Below are positions 18,512 through 28,315 of a stretch of 64,000 nucleotides of DNA, piece by piece. Made by a program: the position numbers and the translations under genes. Source of the stretch: an uncultured Sulfitobacter sp. GTDB taxonomy: Bacteria > Pseudomonadota > Alphaproteobacteria > Rhodobacterales > Rhodobacteraceae. Location: the NCBI GenBank assembly GCA_947502265.1, contig CANMZB010000005.1, positions 147,284-211,283 of the forward strand, written 5' to 3'. The notes beneath the pieces were generated by a model. It searched no databases and was not told the DNA's origin. It saw only the letters and a program-made list of their open reading frames with translations. Numbering within the stretch: position 1 is the first letter of the stretch; every line of letters starts with the position of its first letter.

Positions 18512-20127
18512 TCTGGCGTCCCCTTATCGCGGATCAGCTTCCAGCGAATGGCATCCAGCAGCGCCTCGAAAGACGCATCCACTATGTTCGCGGACACCCC
18601 CACGGTGGACCACCGCCGCCCGGTGCCGTCCTCGCTGTCGATGATGACGCGGGTGACGGCTTCGGTGCCGCCTTGGGTGATGCGCACCTTGAAATCGACC
18701 AGCCGCATGTCTTCGAGCATGGCGGAGTATTGCCCCAGATCCTTGGACAGCGCTTTTGACAGCGCGTTGACGGGGCCACGATCGCTGCCGGTCTCGTCCA
18801 TACTTTCCGACACGGAAAGCCGCTTTTCCCCATCGACTTTTACCACAACAACCGCCTCGGACAGGCTGACCATCTGGTCGTATTTGTTTTTGCGCCGCTC
18901 CACGGTCACGCGGTAGCGTTTGACTTCGAACAGGTCGGGCATCCGGCCCAGCACCTTGCGCGCCAACAACTCGAAACTCGCCTGCGCGGTATCATAGCTA
19001 TAGCCGATCCCCTCGCGGGCCTTGACCACATCCAGAATCTCGGCGAGCGCCGGATCGCCCTTGGCCACGTCCAGCCCCGCGCTGACCAGACGGCGGCGCA
19101 AATTGGATTGCCCCGCCTGATTGGACATCGGGATAACGCGCGCGTTGCCAACCAGCGCAGGGTCGATATGTTCGTATGTTGACGGATCTTTGAGGATGGC
19201 GCTGGCGTGCAGCCCCGCCTTATGCGCAAACGCCGAAGAGCCGACAAACCCCGCCTGCTTTTGCGGCACACGGTTGAGGATTTCATCCAGCATCCGGCTG
19301 GTGCGCGTCAGCCCTTCAAGCGCCGGCATGCTCACGCCGGTCTCGTACAGGCTGGCGTAGGGTTCCTTCAGCTTGAGGATCGGGATCAGCGTGGTGAGGT
19401 TGGCGTTGCCGCAGCGCTCTCCCAATCCGTTCAGGGTGCCCTGAATCTGGCGCGCGCCTGCATCCACGGCGGCCAAGGTACAGGCCACGGCATTTTCGGT
19501 ATCGTTGTGGGTGTGGATACCCAGGCGATCCCCCGAAATGCCTGCGGCAATCACCTCGCCCGTGATGCGCCCGACCTCAACCGGAAGCGTCCCGCCGTTG
19601 GTGTCACACAACACGATCCAGCGCGCACCGGCGTCATAAGCCGCGCGGATCGCCTCAAGCGCATAAGCAGGATTGGCCTTGTACCCGTCAAAGAAATGCT
19701 CGGCGTCAAACAGCGCCTCGCGGCCCTGCGCCACCAGATGCGCGATGGAACGGGCGATGTTGTCCGTATTCTCGGCCAAAGTGATGCCCAGCGCCGTGCT
19801 GACGTGGAAATCATGGGTTTTGCCCACCAGACAGACGCTTTTGGTGTTTGCGTTCATCACAGCGGCTAGCACATCGTCATTTTCGGCAGACATGCCGTTG
19901 CGCTTGGTCATACCAAAGGCGCATAGCCGCGCGCGGGTTTGCGGCGCTGCGTCGAAAAAGGCGCTGTCGGTCGGGTTGGCACCGGGCCAGCCGCCCTCGA
20001 TATAATCCACGCCCAGCGCATCAAGGGATTTGGCGATGATCTGTTTCTCTTCGGTCGAGAATTGCACGCCTTGGGTTTGTTGCCCGTCGCGCAGGGTGGT
20101 GTCGTAGAGGGAGAGGCGTTCGGTCAT
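18508..20127 (-). CDS. cimA: (R)-citramalate synthase
   Basis: Condenses acetyl-CoA and pyruvate to citramalate, the first step of the threonine-independent isoleucine route. The 539-residue protein begins SLYDTTLRDGQQTQG, the metal/substrate motif of the DRE-TIM family, contains the HxH metal ligands in GIHTHNDT, and carries a C-terminal LeuA-type allosteric domain (about 410-535), normally for isoleucine feedback. Length and the spacing of motifs match citramalate synthase rather than 2-isopropylmalate synthase, though homocitrate-type relatives are an alternative. First gene of the unit cimA-hydrolase-methyltransferase-SQS-like. Confidence 0.9.
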   Translation of the reverse strand: MTERLSLYDTTLRDGQQTQGVQFSTEEKQIIAKSLDALGVDYIEGGWPGANPTDSAFFDAAPQTRARLCAFGMTKRNGMSAENDDVLAAVMNANTKSVCLVGKTHDFHVSTALGITLAENTDNIARSIAHLVAQGREALFDAEHFFDGYKANPAYALEAIRAAYDAGARWIVLCDTNGGTLPVEVGRITGEVIAAGISGDRLGIHTHNDTENAVACTLAAVDAGARQIQGTLNGLGERCGNANLTTLIPILKLKEPYASLYETGVSMPALEGLTRTSRMLDEILNRVPQKQAGFVGSSAFAHKAGLHASAILKDPSTYEHIDPALVGNARVIPMSNQAGQSNLRRRLVSAGLDVAKGDPALAEILDVVKAREGIGYSYDTAQASFELLARKVLGRMPDLFEVKRYRVTVERRKNKYDQMVSLSEAVVVVKVDGEKRLSVSESMDETGSDRGPVNALSKALSKDLGQYSAMLEDMRLVDFKVRITQGGTEAVTRVIIDSEDGTGRRWSTVGVSANIVDASFEALLDAIRWKLIRDKGTPD

Positions 20128-20281
20128 AATGTGGCACCACTCTTCTCTTTCTTAGGGCGTGCCCGCGGCAGGACCAGCCCCCGGCCGGGGACAAGCCCCC
20201 CCCGCGGCCGGGAACGGGTCTGTGGTGTGAGGCGGATCATTTGAGGGCCACTTCCTTCAATCATAAACAGGACGGAGTACC

Positions 20282-21724
20282 TCATACGTCCCCCCAAAGC
20301 TCGTCCAGCTTGTTAACGTTGAAGTTTGAAAGACGCTCAAACTCTGGCTCGGCACCAGTGTCCTTCACCAATACTCCTGCATCAGCCAAACCATCACGCA
20401 TCTTGTCTGCTAACTGGAAATCTCTACTTGCTCTGGCATTCTCACGTCTATTCAAGAAGTGGCGAATGAGACCTGTTTCAGCATCACTGAACCCTTTCAC
20501 CTTGACCCAATCCGGTATGTTTCCATCGAACAAACCTAATAGATAAAGTGATTTTCTTAACTGGGAATAATCACCCCCGTTTGAAAGCGCGTGGCAATTG
20601 GTAAGCGCCTCGGGAGTGTTAAGGTCTTCAGTGAGCGCATTTGTTGTTCCTGAATGCACGTCATTGTCTAGCACTGCGGTCGACAATCCAATCTGGCGAT
20701 ACCATTTTTTCAAAGTGGTCTCCGCCTCTTCCCGCTTCTTCTGCGTCCAATCCATCGGCTTGCGGTAATGCGTGGACAGCATCACAAAGCGGATCACCTC
20801 CCCCGGCACGCCTTGGTCCAGCAGATCGCGGACGGTGAAGAAATTGCCGAGGCTCTTGGACATCTTCTTGCCCTCGACCTGCAACATCTCATTGTGGAGC
20901 CAGTAATTTGCCATGGAATCAGTTTCATTGGCACAGCAGCTTTGCGCAATCTCGTTTTCATGGTGAGGAAACATGAGGTCATTGCCACCTCCATGAATGT
21001 CAAAAACGTGAGGTCGTTCTTTTGCACTTTCGGAAAGCCGATCTTCGGCAAGTGGCTTTTCCCATAAGAGTTCATCAGCCATGGCGCTACACTCGATATG
21101 CCAACCGGGCCGCCCCCGCCCCCACGGGCTTTCCCATCCGGGTGTGTCCGCATCCGACGGTTTCCACAGCACGAAATCCATCGGGTTGCGCTTGTACGGG
21201 GCCACTTCGACACGCGCGCCTGCGATCATGTCATCCACACTGCGTCCTGATAGCGCGCCGTAATCTTTGTAGCTTTCTACCGCGAACAGAACATGCCCCT
21301 CGGCGGCATAAGCGTGGCCTTTGGCGATCAAGTCTTCGATCATCGTGACCATCTGCGGGATATAGGCCGTAGCGCGCGGCATATGGTCGGGCTCCAACGC
21401 GCCGACGGCGGCCATATCATCCAGAAACCACTGTGTCGTTTCTTGCGTGATCTCGGCGATGGGCCGTCCGCTGTCCGCGCTGCGCGCGTTGATCTTGTCG
21501 TCCACATCCGTGAAATTGCGCACATAGGTTACGTGATCTGCGCGGTAAATATGGCGCAGCAGCCGGTACAGTACATCAAACACAATCACGGGCCGCGCAT
21601 TGCCCAGATGTGCGCGGTCATAGACCGTTGGCCCACAGACATACATCCGCACATTGTCGCGATCAATCGGCTCAAACACCTCGCGCTTACGGGTCTTTGT
21701 GTTGTGCAGTTTCAATGTCGTCAT
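20282..21724 (-). CDS. cysS: Cysteinyl-tRNA synthetase
   Basis: Charges tRNA-Cys. The 480-residue protein has the zinc-site cysteine C30 in YVCGPTVYD, the HIGH-equivalent HLGNARP at 38-44, the zinc ligands in GWHIECSAM and FPHHENE, and KMSKS in [10 protein letters not shown]. The ATG at 21724 fits family length; a longer frame adds 12 unsupported residues. The gene is visibly mosaic: about 20282-20720 and 20895-21075 are richer in A/T with different codon choice, while the parts between and after are GC-rich like the neighbours. All key motifs remain, so it should be functional. Confidence 0.96.
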   Translation of the reverse strand: MTTLKLHNTKTRKREVFEPIDRDNVRMYVCGPTVYDRAHLGNARPVIVFDVLYRLLRHIYRADHVTYVRNFTDVDDKINARSADSGRPIAEITQETTQWFLDDMAAVGALEPDHMPRATAYIPQMVTMIEDLIAKGHAYAAEGHVLFAVESYKDYGALSGRSVDDMIAGARVEVAPYKRNPMDFVLWKPSDADTPGWESPWGRGRPGWHIECSAMADELLWEKPLAEDRLSESAKERPHVFDIHGGGNDLMFPHHENEIAQSCCANETDSMANYWLHNEMLQVEGKKMSKSLGNFFTVRDLLDQGVPGEVIRFVMLSTHYRKPMDWTQKKREEAETTLKKWYRQIGLSTAVLDNDVHSGTTNALTEDLNTPEALTNCHALSNGGDYSQLRKSLYLLGLFDGNIPDWVKVKGFSDAETGLIRHFLNRRENARASRDFQLADKMRDGLADAGVLVKDTGAEPEFERLSNFNVNKLDELWGDV

Positions 21725-21957
21725 GGCGGTTGTCCTATCAGCGCGGCTTGCGCGGGACATGGCACAGTTTCAAATGGAAGAAAACAACGTGATCAAAGCC
21801 CGCGAGAGAAGTCTCAGCAGGTAATAATACAGCAAATGGATGTGATCGGTGTTGTCATGCCTTTGCGTACCCCACCATAGGGCGAGTGGTCAAGCGTGAT
21901 TGACAAAAGCGGACGGCTCTGTGCCCCTGCGCGCAAATTCAACCGGCGGAGGCACTT

Positions 21958-23135
21958 GTGAAAGCATCAAATCGTATCAGCACACTTTTGGGCGGCGGAT
22001 CAGACGGTTGGGAAGTTTTTCTGCGCGCCCGCCAGATGATCGCTGACGGCGCGGACGTGACCGAACTGACCATCGGAGAGCATGACATCCGCACTGCTGC
22101 TCCGGTCTTGCAAGACATGCACCGTGCGGCGCTTGGCGGTCACACCGGTTATGCGGCGATTCCCGGCATTTCGGCCCTGCGCGATGCGGTTGCGGCGCGG
22201 ATGACACAGCGCACGGGTGTCCCCACAAAACGCGAGAATGTGTTAATTACGCCGGGCGGTCAATCGGCGCTTTTTGCCGCCCATATGGCCGTGATCGACC
22301 CCGGCGATACCGCGCTTTATATTGATCCCTACTATGCCACATATCCCGGCACCCTGCGCGGCGTCTCTGCGGTGCCCAAGGCGATTGCCGCGCGCGCCGA
22401 AAACGCGTTCCAGCCGCGCGCCGCAGATATCGCCGCTGCGGCCCCCGGCGCGCGCTCGCTCATGATCAACTCGCCCAACAACCCCACTGGCGTGGTCTAC
22501 AGCAGTGCCACGCTGGAGGGGATCGCACAGGTCTGTTTTGACCACGATCTGTGGCTTATCTCCGACGAGGTGTACGATACGCAAATCTGGGAGGGTGAGC
22601 ATCTGTCACCCCGCGCCCTGCCCGATATGGCAGAACGCGCACACTGGTTTGCGGCTCCATGTCGAAAAGCCATGCGATGACAGGATCGCGCATTGGTTGG
22701 GTGATCGGCCCCGAAGAGATCGTGACCCATCTGACCAATCTGGCGACCCACACAACCTATGGCGTTCCCGGCTTTATCCAGGACGCGGCACTTTTTGCGC
22801 TGGATCTCGGCTCCGCGTTCGAAGCCGAGATCGCCGAACCATTTCGCCGCCGTCGTGTCTTGGCGCAGGGGGTTCTTGCGCGCCACAACCGCGTCACGGC
22901 TGTGCCAAGCGCCGGCGCGATGTATCTGATGCTGGATGTGTCCCCGACCGGGATGAGCGGCGAAGCTTTTGCCGATGCCCTACTTGATACGCACCACATC
23001 GCGGTGATGCCGGGCGAAAGCTTTGGCGCGGCGGCAGCGGGGCATATCCGTGTCGCCATGACAATTGAAGACAGGGCGTTTGAAGCGGCCCTTGCCACAC
23101 TGTGTGCCTTTGCCCAAGAGCTAAGCAAGCCCTGA
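21958..23135 (+). pseudogene. Class I/II aminotransferase, interrupted by a frameshift
   Basis: A PLP-dependent fold-type I aminotransferase of the AspB group in two frames. The first (21958-22680) has the substrate/PLP motifs ITPGGQSALF, YIDPYYATYPG and INSPNNPTG; the second (from about 22645 to 23135) has SMSKSHAMTGSR with the PLP lysine and continues to the normal C-terminus. They join if two bases are removed (or one added) in the GC-rich run near 22639-22645. The start is GTG at 21958 after CGGAGG. As it stands the protein would end before the PLP lysine. Both halves look well conserved, so the shift is recent or a sequence error. Confidence 0.85.
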
Positions 23136-23153
23136 CACAGATCCCGAAAGGCG

Positions 23154-23184
23154 AAAGGCGCGCCGGTTTCCCGTGCGCGCCTTT
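23154..23184. terminator. Bidirectional terminator between convergent genes
   Basis: A 10-bp stem (23154-23163 with 23175-23184, AAAGGCGCGC) with an 11-base loop lies between the aminotransferase stop and the convergent beta-barrel gene. T-rich sequence follows on the plus side. Confidence 0.75.
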
Positions 23185-23205
23185 GCTTTGCTGTGTTAGA
23201 ACGCT

Positions 23206-23799
23206 TTAGAAGCGGTACGAGCCGCGCAGGTTAAACGTGGTTGCATCCGCATCTGCGCCCGAGCCGCCAATGTCCTTAAAGCGATGCTCCAGAAGTTCAC
23301 CACCCACGGTGAAGCTGTCCGTCACTTTATACGCTGCACCGATGCCGACAAAGCCGCCGGTGTCATGGCCAAAGCTGGTATCCATGCGGGCCGCACCAGC
23401 GGTTGCATAAATCAGCGTTTTGCCAAGGTCATAACCGCCGCGCAACTTCAGACGTGCAATGTTGTCTGCTGTTCCGCCGCCATCAAGATCAATGTCGGTT
23501 TTGTCATATTCCAGTTCGGCACCCAGAACGTATTTACCGAAGTCATAGTCATAACCGATGTGCGCGCCATAGGTGTTGTCGTTGCCATCAAGGTTGCCTG
23601 TACCATCGATGTCAGAGTAACCGAGATTCAGACCGCCATAAAAGCCGGTCCATTCGCCGGTCACTGGCAGGGCTTGGTACACCGGTTCGGCAACGGTTGC
23701 TTCGACAACCGGTTCGGCCAGATTGCCGGCAAAAGCGGCAGTGCCAAAAGCAATGCCGGACAGCGCCGAGATTGCGGTGATTTTTGTAAACTTGTTCAT
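23206..23799 (-). CDS. Small outer-membrane beta-barrel protein
   Basis: A 197-residue exported protein. The signal peptide ends at an AxA site (GTAAFA, residue about 24). The mature part is a short Pro/Val/Glu-rich linker and then repeated amphipathic strands (WTGFYGGLNLGYSD, YVLGAELEYD, KLRGGYDLG) ending in RGSYRF with the terminal Phe required for BamA-dependent insertion. This is the Omp25/OmpW-like eight-strand porin-family fold typical of alphaproteobacterial surface proteins. The start at 23799 follows GGAGAGC. It is monocistronic, with a terminator behind it. Confidence 0.9.
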   Translation of the reverse strand: MNKFTKITAISALSGIAFGTAAFAGNLAEPVVEATVAEPVYQALPVTGEWTGFYGGLNLGYSDIDGTGNLDGNDNTYGAHIGYDYDFGKYVLGAELEYDKTDIDLDGGGTADNIARLKLRGGYDLGKTLIYATAGAARMDTSFGHDTGGFVGIGAAYKVTDSFTVGGELLEHRFKDIGGSGADADATTFNLRGSYRF

Positions 23800-24182
23800 G
23801 ATGCTCTCCTCGAACAATTCAGTATAACAAAGAGCAGTTTTGCCGCTCCTTGTGGTCATAACGCCCTCTTGGCACATCCGTTCCAAAGTCGCAGATCACA
23901 GCGTGGTGAAGTGGCCAAGTTCCGCGCAACACCCCAAATCGAGAGCAGGAAAGTGCCGGTCTGGCGCGATAAAATAGTTACGTTACGTCGCAAATGGAAC
24001 AGAACAGGGCGCATTTCCATCTGACGATCCTCCCGTCAAGGGAGCAGATCCATGCAGCACAGCACCTGCATCACATTACTGGTGATCCGCACCATCGGGG
24101 CGGTACGGGGCCGTGCTGCCAGAGGCGCACCAGCAGGCATTCGACATGCCTCGACCCCTCTCCTCTCTCCGAAAGATATATC
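23800..24182. other. Divergent promoter region, barrel gene / mttB
   Basis: About 380 bases between two divergent genes. A small hairpin GGCAT-TCGAC-ATGCC sits near 24141-24156, shortly ahead of the mttB start. No riboswitch of a class I know was recognised. Confidence 0.3.
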
Positions 24183-25721
24183 ATGAACGTACAGACATCT
24201 TCGCGCACAGGTGGACGCGCCGCACGGCGCGCCGCGCGCAGCACCGCCCTACCCGACAATCTGCGCCCCGTGCGCGCAGGGCTTTCCGGTGGCCAGTACA
24301 AACCGCTTTCCGACACGGATGTGCTGAAAATCCATCATGCCGCGCTGGAGGCGCTTGAGACCATCGGTCTGGCCGACGCCCCTCCTTCCGGCGTGGCCTA
24401 TCTGACCGGTGCGGGCGCCGTGCAGGGCGATGACGGACGCATCCGCATTCCCCGCGCATTGGTCGAGGACGCGTTGGCGTGTGCCAACCGGTCGATCACA
24501 TTGATGAGCCGCGATGGCCAGCATGATCTGGATCTGGGCGGCACCCGCGTACACTATGGCACTGCGGGTGCCGCCGTGCATCTGGTCGATGTCCACGGCA
24601 GACACTACCGCGATTGCGGTGTGCAAGACCTGCACGACGCCGCGAAAATCGTGAATACGCTCGACAATGTGCATTTCTGCCAGCGCCCGATGGTCTGTCG
24701 CGACATTCCTGACAACATGGAGATGGATTACAACTCCGTTTTTGCCTGTGTCTCCGGCACCACCAAGCACGTCGGCACCTCATTCAGCGATCCGGCCTTT
24801 GTCCGCCCCGCGATCGAGATGCTGCACATGATTGCGGGCGGCGAGGACAAGTGGCGCGAGCGGCCTTTCGTGTCGAACTCCAACTGTTTTGTTGTCCCGC
24901 CGATGAAATTCGCGACCGAAAGCTGTCTGATCATGGAGGAGTGTATCAAATACGGCATGCCCGTGCTGCTTTTGTCTGCGGGCATGGCAGGGGCCACCGC
25001 GCCGTCGACCGTGGCAGGCGCCATTGTACAGGCGGTCGCCGAATGTCTTGCCGGTCTGGTGTATGTGACGGCTGTGAAACCGGGGCATCCGGTGATCTTT
25101 GGCACATGGCCCTTCGGGTTGGACCTGCGCACGGGTGCGATGACGGGGGGATCGGGCGAACAGGCGCTGTTGACGGCAGGCTGCGCGCAGATGCACGGTT
25201 TCTATGATTTGCCCGGCGGGGCCGCCGCAGGCATCGCCGACAGCAAACTCCCCGACATGCAGGCCGGATGGGAACAGATGTGTTCTAACGTTATGGCAGG
25301 GCTATCGGGTTGCAACATGATCTATGAGGCGGCGGGCATGCATGCCTCCCTGCTGGGTTTTTGCCATGAAAGCCTCATTTTGGGCGATGATATCATCGGA
25401 CAGGCGCTGCGTTGTGTGCGCGGGATCGAGGTGACGGATGAAACGATGGCGCTCGACCAGATGGCGCAGGTCTGTATGGGCGGTCCGGGACATTACCTTG
25501 GCACCTCCGCAACGTTAAGCCGGATGCAAAGCGATCACGTCTATCCCGCCTGCGGCAATAGGATGTCCCCCAAGGAATGGGTCGAGATGGAGAAACCGGA
25601 CCTGATCGCAGGGGCCACTGCGCGCAAGGAAGCGATTCTGAACGAACGTTCCGCAGCCGCCCTTGATCCCGTTACCGATGCGGCGGTCCGCGCACAGTTC
25701 AAGATCCACCTCCCTCTTTAG
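24183..25721 (+). CDS. MttB-family (trimethylamine methyltransferase-like) protein, non-pyrrolysine
   Basis: A 512-residue TIM-barrel methyltransferase of the MttB superfamily. Non-pyrrolysine members demethylate quaternary amines such as glycine betaine and pass the methyl group to a corrinoid protein or to folate. No internal amber codon is present, so it is not the pyrrolysine enzyme of methanogens. Recognisable segments include PMVCRDIPDNMEMDYN and YDLPGGAAAGIADSK. Roseobacters carry several such genes in betaine, choline or TMAO metabolism. No corrinoid protein gene is adjacent, so substrate and methyl acceptor stay open. The ATG at 24183 follows a basic N-terminal stretch (GGRAARRAARS). 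Confidence 0.9.
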   Translation: MNVQTSSRTGGRAARRAARSTALPDNLRPVRAGLSGGQYKPLSDTDVLKIHHAALEALETIGLADAPPSGVAYLTGAGAVQGDDGRIRIPRALVEDALACANRSITLMSRDGQHDLDLGGTRVHYGTAGAAVHLVDVHGRHYRDCGVQDLHDAAKIVNTLDNVHFCQRPMVCRDIPDNMEMDYNSVFACVSGTTKHVGTSFSDPAFVRPAIEMLHMIAGGEDKWRERPFVSNSNCFVVPPMKFATESCLIMEECIKYGMPVLLLSAGMAGATAPSTVAGAIVQAVAECLAGLVYVTAVKPGHPVIFGTWPFGLDLRTGAMTGGSGEQALLTAGCAQMHGFYDLPGGAAAGIADSKLPDMQAGWEQMCSNVMAGLSGCNMIYEAAGMHASLLGFCHESLILGDDIIGQALRCVRGIEVTDETMALDQMAQVCMGGPGHYLGTSATLSRMQSDHVYPACGNRMSPKEWVEMEKPDLIAGATARKEAILNERSAAALDPVTDAAVRAQFKIHLPL

Positions 25722-25734
25722 GGCGTGGTAAAAG

Positions 25735-25767
25735 GGAGGCCCGGCGCTGGAGTACGTCCGGGCCTCC
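25735..25767. terminator. Terminator after the MttB-family gene
   Basis: GGAGGCCCGG (25735-25744) pairs perfectly with CCGGGCCTCC (25758-25767) across a 13-base loop, 13 bases after the stop codon. It lies between convergent genes and may serve both. Confidence 0.8.
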
Positions 25768-25820
25768 TGTATCACAGCGAGATCATGCCGCTGCCACGGC
25801 CCTTCAAGCTGCGATATGGC

Positions 25821-26069
25821 TTATTCGACAGGTATCACGCCCGCTTCCTGCGCTGCGCTCACTTCGGCATCATCCAGTTGGCCGTCACCGTTCAGATCGG
25901 CAGCGGCGAACTGCTCGGCTGTCACCTCGGGGTAAACTGCCTGCACTTCTTCAAGGCTCAGCATGCCGTCCTCGTTTGCATCCACCTGCACGGCGCTTTG
26001 CCCCATAGCAAAGGCAGGCAGGCACAGCGCGGTCATGGCGATGGCAGTAAATGATTTAAAATAGGTCAT
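25821..26069 (-). CDS. Exported EF-hand protein
   Basis: An 82-residue protein with a signal peptide (cleavage near AFAMGQSA, residue about 22) and two EF-hand calcium loops, DANEDGMLSLEE and DLNGDGQLDDAE, each with the expected Asp, Asn and Glu positions. It is predicted to be periplasmic and calcium binding. It is divergent from the sigma-factor gene, with 243 bases between the starts. Small two-EF-hand proteins are frequent in Rhodobacteraceae, sometimes beside ECF sigma genes, but their role is unknown. Confidence 0.88.
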   Translation of the reverse strand: MTYFKSFTAIAMTALCLPAFAMGQSAVQVDANEDGMLSLEEVQAVYPEVTAEQFAAADLNGDGQLDDAEVSAAQEAGVIPVE

Positions 26070-26312
26070 GGGTATCTCCTGTGGTTGCTCCGAAAAGGCT
26101 GCCCTTGTGGCGCCTCATGAAGCTAGAGCGCGCAATCCCTGTTTGCGTCCCGACGGGCATTACGGACTGCAAACTCCCGCTGATCAGCACACTGCGGATG
26201 CGCGCCCCGCCGCCGAAAAAGCCCCGCGCGCGCCATCGGCGGAAACACCCCCTCTGGTTGTAATGTGGTTTTTCGTCATGTTGGGCCCAACAGCCACATA
26301 AAGGACCCGCCC

Positions 26313-26810
26313 ATGCAACAGCCGCTCGATAACACCACGATTGCAGCACTACTTGTGAGACTGCGCCGCCGCGCGAACCGACTGTGTGCCGACGGGACGG
26401 CCGCCGAAGATCTGACGCAGGAAACAATTTTGCGCCTGATGGAAACGATGACACGCAGGCACCTGCGCGCGCCCGAACACTATGCCATGATCATCCTGCA
26501 CAATCTTGTCCGCGCCCGCTGGCGCACGGCCGTAGGTTTCGAAGAACTGGCCGAGGACAGCGCCACAACGCTGCCGGTCGCTGATGCGTGGCTGAACCTC
26601 GGCGCGCTGCACCATGCCATTGCCGCCCTGCAATCCGATCAGGCCGCTGTGATGAAGCTCGTCCTGGCGGGCACCACAAGCCCGCAGGATATCGCAAAGA
26701 CGCTCGGCATTCCGCTGGGGACAGCCATGTCCCGCCTCGCCCGCGCGCGCGCGGCCCTCAGAGCGGCCATCGGCCTTGGCACACATGAGTGCATCGCAGA
26801 ACTGCTCTGA
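26313..26810 (+). CDS. ECF-like RNA polymerase sigma factor
   Basis: A 165-residue sigma-70 family protein with region 2 (AAEDLTQETILRLMETM, about 29-45) and region 4 with a helix-turn-helix (SPQDIAKTLGIPLGTAMSRL, about 123-142). Length fits group 4 sigma factors. The ATG at 26313 has an AAAGGA site at 26300-26305. No anti-sigma factor gene follows; the next downstream sequence is an IS66 relic, which may have replaced or displaced it. The divergent EF-hand gene is the obvious candidate target. Confidence 0.88.
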   Translation: MQQPLDNTTIAALLVRLRRRANRLCADGTAAEDLTQETILRLMETMTRRHLRAPEHYAMIILHNLVRARWRTAVGFEELAEDSATTLPVADAWLNLGALHHAIAALQSDQAAVMKLVLAGTTSPQDIAKTLGIPLGTAMSRLARARAALRAAIGLGTHECIAELL

Positions 26811-26869
26811 CGGGCATTTCTTCTGGCCCTGAATGTCAGGCGGGCTTCAGATTACAGCTTAAAGCCGGA

Positions 26870-27110
26870 TCGGCCATCGCAAACGAGACCATCCAGCGTA
26901 TTGTGCAACTTTACGCGATTGAGAAGGAAGCCTGCGGATCACCACCGGATAACTGTGTCGGCATCCGGCAAGCAAAGGCAAAGCCGGTCTTTGACGCGCT
27001 GGAAGCCCGGTTGCAGACCCACCTGCCCCGCATCTATGGTAAAACGACGCGATCCGCCACCAACGGGCGCAGCCATACTCACGCAATACGCCTGATCCGG
27101 AAAGTCAGGT
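26870..27110 (+). pseudogene. IS66-family transposase (TnpC) fragment
   Basis: One frame reads IANETIQRIVQLYAIEKEA followed by GSPPD and IRQAKAKPVFDALEARLQTH, which matches the C-terminal domain of IS66 transposases (their AKPVFDDLEAWL region). Both ends are missing and the 3' part is degenerate where the family has AIRYAL. It marks an old insertion at the left border of the polysaccharide locus. Confidence 0.82.
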
Positions 27111-27565
27111 TTAAACACATTATGCCAAGGCTTTCTTTCATCTTAGTATGAACGCTTGGAATTGCTCCCGGCAGTATCGAATAACAATGTATTTAAATAT
27201 TAATACGAGACGCTAATCAATTAGAGAGGGCGGCTACTAATTAAATACACGCCATGGTTGAACTACAGTTCCTGGCCCCATTACCAGCACAGAATCGTTT
27301 TAGAGCCATGCTGTGCAGGGCGTTCGGAAGGCGGCTGGGATCATCGGGCTGGTCAGGGATATTCGATAGCCCGGTCCAAAGTGTTTAGTGTTTTGATTTT
27401 TATAAACATTCAAACGTTGCAGCCTCTTATTAACGAACCGGCCATTCAAGGTTGCTGAAAAGCTAATATTTTGTTAACGTATATGACCATTAGTTGCATT
27501 CATTTTCAATTTCGACACTTGTTCCATTTTTGACTCAGACTCCTTCATTTTCAAGGAAGTACCCG
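27111..27565. promoter_or_regulatory. AT-rich promoter region of the polysaccharide locus
   Basis: About 455 bases without a gene, strongly AT-rich next to GC-rich flanks. It contains TTAAATATTAATAC-like tracts near 27190 and several TTGTTAAC or TTTTGACT-like elements before the first glycosyl gene. It is likely to carry the locus promoter and perhaps sites for a xenogeneic silencer such as MucR; no defined operator is recognised. Confidence 0.4.
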
Positions 27566-28315
27566 ATGAAATCGAAAAATAGCATTTCTATAGACTTAGA
27601 CGTAAATGATCCCCCATTTTCGGGGTTAAGCATGCCTGAAACAGAGAACTACCGCCCACGCCCGCTCCGTAAGTTACCGTACACGGCTACAATATTTGAC
27701 CGTGTCCTAAAGCGGAGCTTTGACATCTTGCTGTCTCTCTTGATGGGGGTGATTTTCGCTCCGATCTTTTTGACCATTTCAGCATATATCATGACCGTCT
27801 ACAGGGTCTCGCCCGTATTTTGCCACACCCGGATCGGTCTGGATGGCAAACGGTTCGATTGTTACAAAATGCGCACCATGATCCCGGACGCTGATGCGCA
27901 TCTGGCCAGGATACTTGCGACAGATCCAATCCGGCGTGATGAGTGGATGAAGAATCGCAAGCTGAAAGATGACCCTAGGGTTCTGCCGGGAATAGGGGAA
28001 ATTTTGCGCAAAGCCAGCCTTGATGAACTGCCCCAGATATTCAATGTCCTGACCGGCCAAATGAGCATGGTGGGTCCGCGGCCAGTTGTTGAGAGCGAAT
28101 TGATCAACTACGGACCCTATCTGACGCATTATATCTCTGTACGTCCGGGGATAACGGGCGCGTGGCAAATCGGAGGCCGGTCAGGCACATCCTACGCTGA
28201 ACGGGTTGCGATGGACGTTTGGTACATAGAAAACGCGAACTTCTTCCTTGATTTGCGGATATTCTTCAAGACCGCTTTTTCATTTTGTTCAGGGCGTCTT
28301 TCTGGCGGCTTCTGA
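27566..28315 (+). CDS. ExoY/WbaP-like undecaprenyl-phosphate sugar phosphotransferase
   Basis: Starts polysaccharide repeat-unit assembly by moving a sugar-1-phosphate from a UDP-sugar to undecaprenyl phosphate. The 249-residue protein has the short single-helix PF02397 form: a basic cluster and hydrophobic hairpin KRSFDILLSLLMG (about 53-65), the DKR-like region RIGLDGKRFDCYKMRTM, and RKASLDELPQIFNVLTGQMS followed by MVGPRP, the active-site core. The ATG at 27566 follows AAGGAAG. Length is close to ExoY. First gene of the polysaccharide locus. Confidence 0.92.
   Translation: MKSKNSISIDLDVNDPPFSGLSMPETENYRPRPLRKLPYTATIFDRVLKRSFDILLSLLMGVIFAPIFLTISAYIMTVYRVSPVFCHTRIGLDGKRFDCYKMRTMIPDADAHLARILATDPIRRDEWMKNRKLKDDPRVLPGIGEILRKASLDELPQIFNVLTGQMSMVGPRPVVESELINYGPYLTHYISVRPGITGAWQIGGRSGTSYAERVAMDVWYIENANFFLDLRIFFKTAFSFCSGRLSGGF

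Noticed and set aside
18508..20127. 2-isopropylmalate synthase (LeuA) as the identity of the DRE-TIM enzyme
   Set aside because: Length and the N-terminal SLYDTTLRDGQQTQG pattern fit citramalate synthase better; homologous function cannot be excluded fully.
23800..24182. Possible cobalamin or SAM riboswitch ahead of the MttB-family gene
   Set aside because: I could not find a B12-box or a recognised SAM riboswitch fold; only a 5-bp hairpin is visible.
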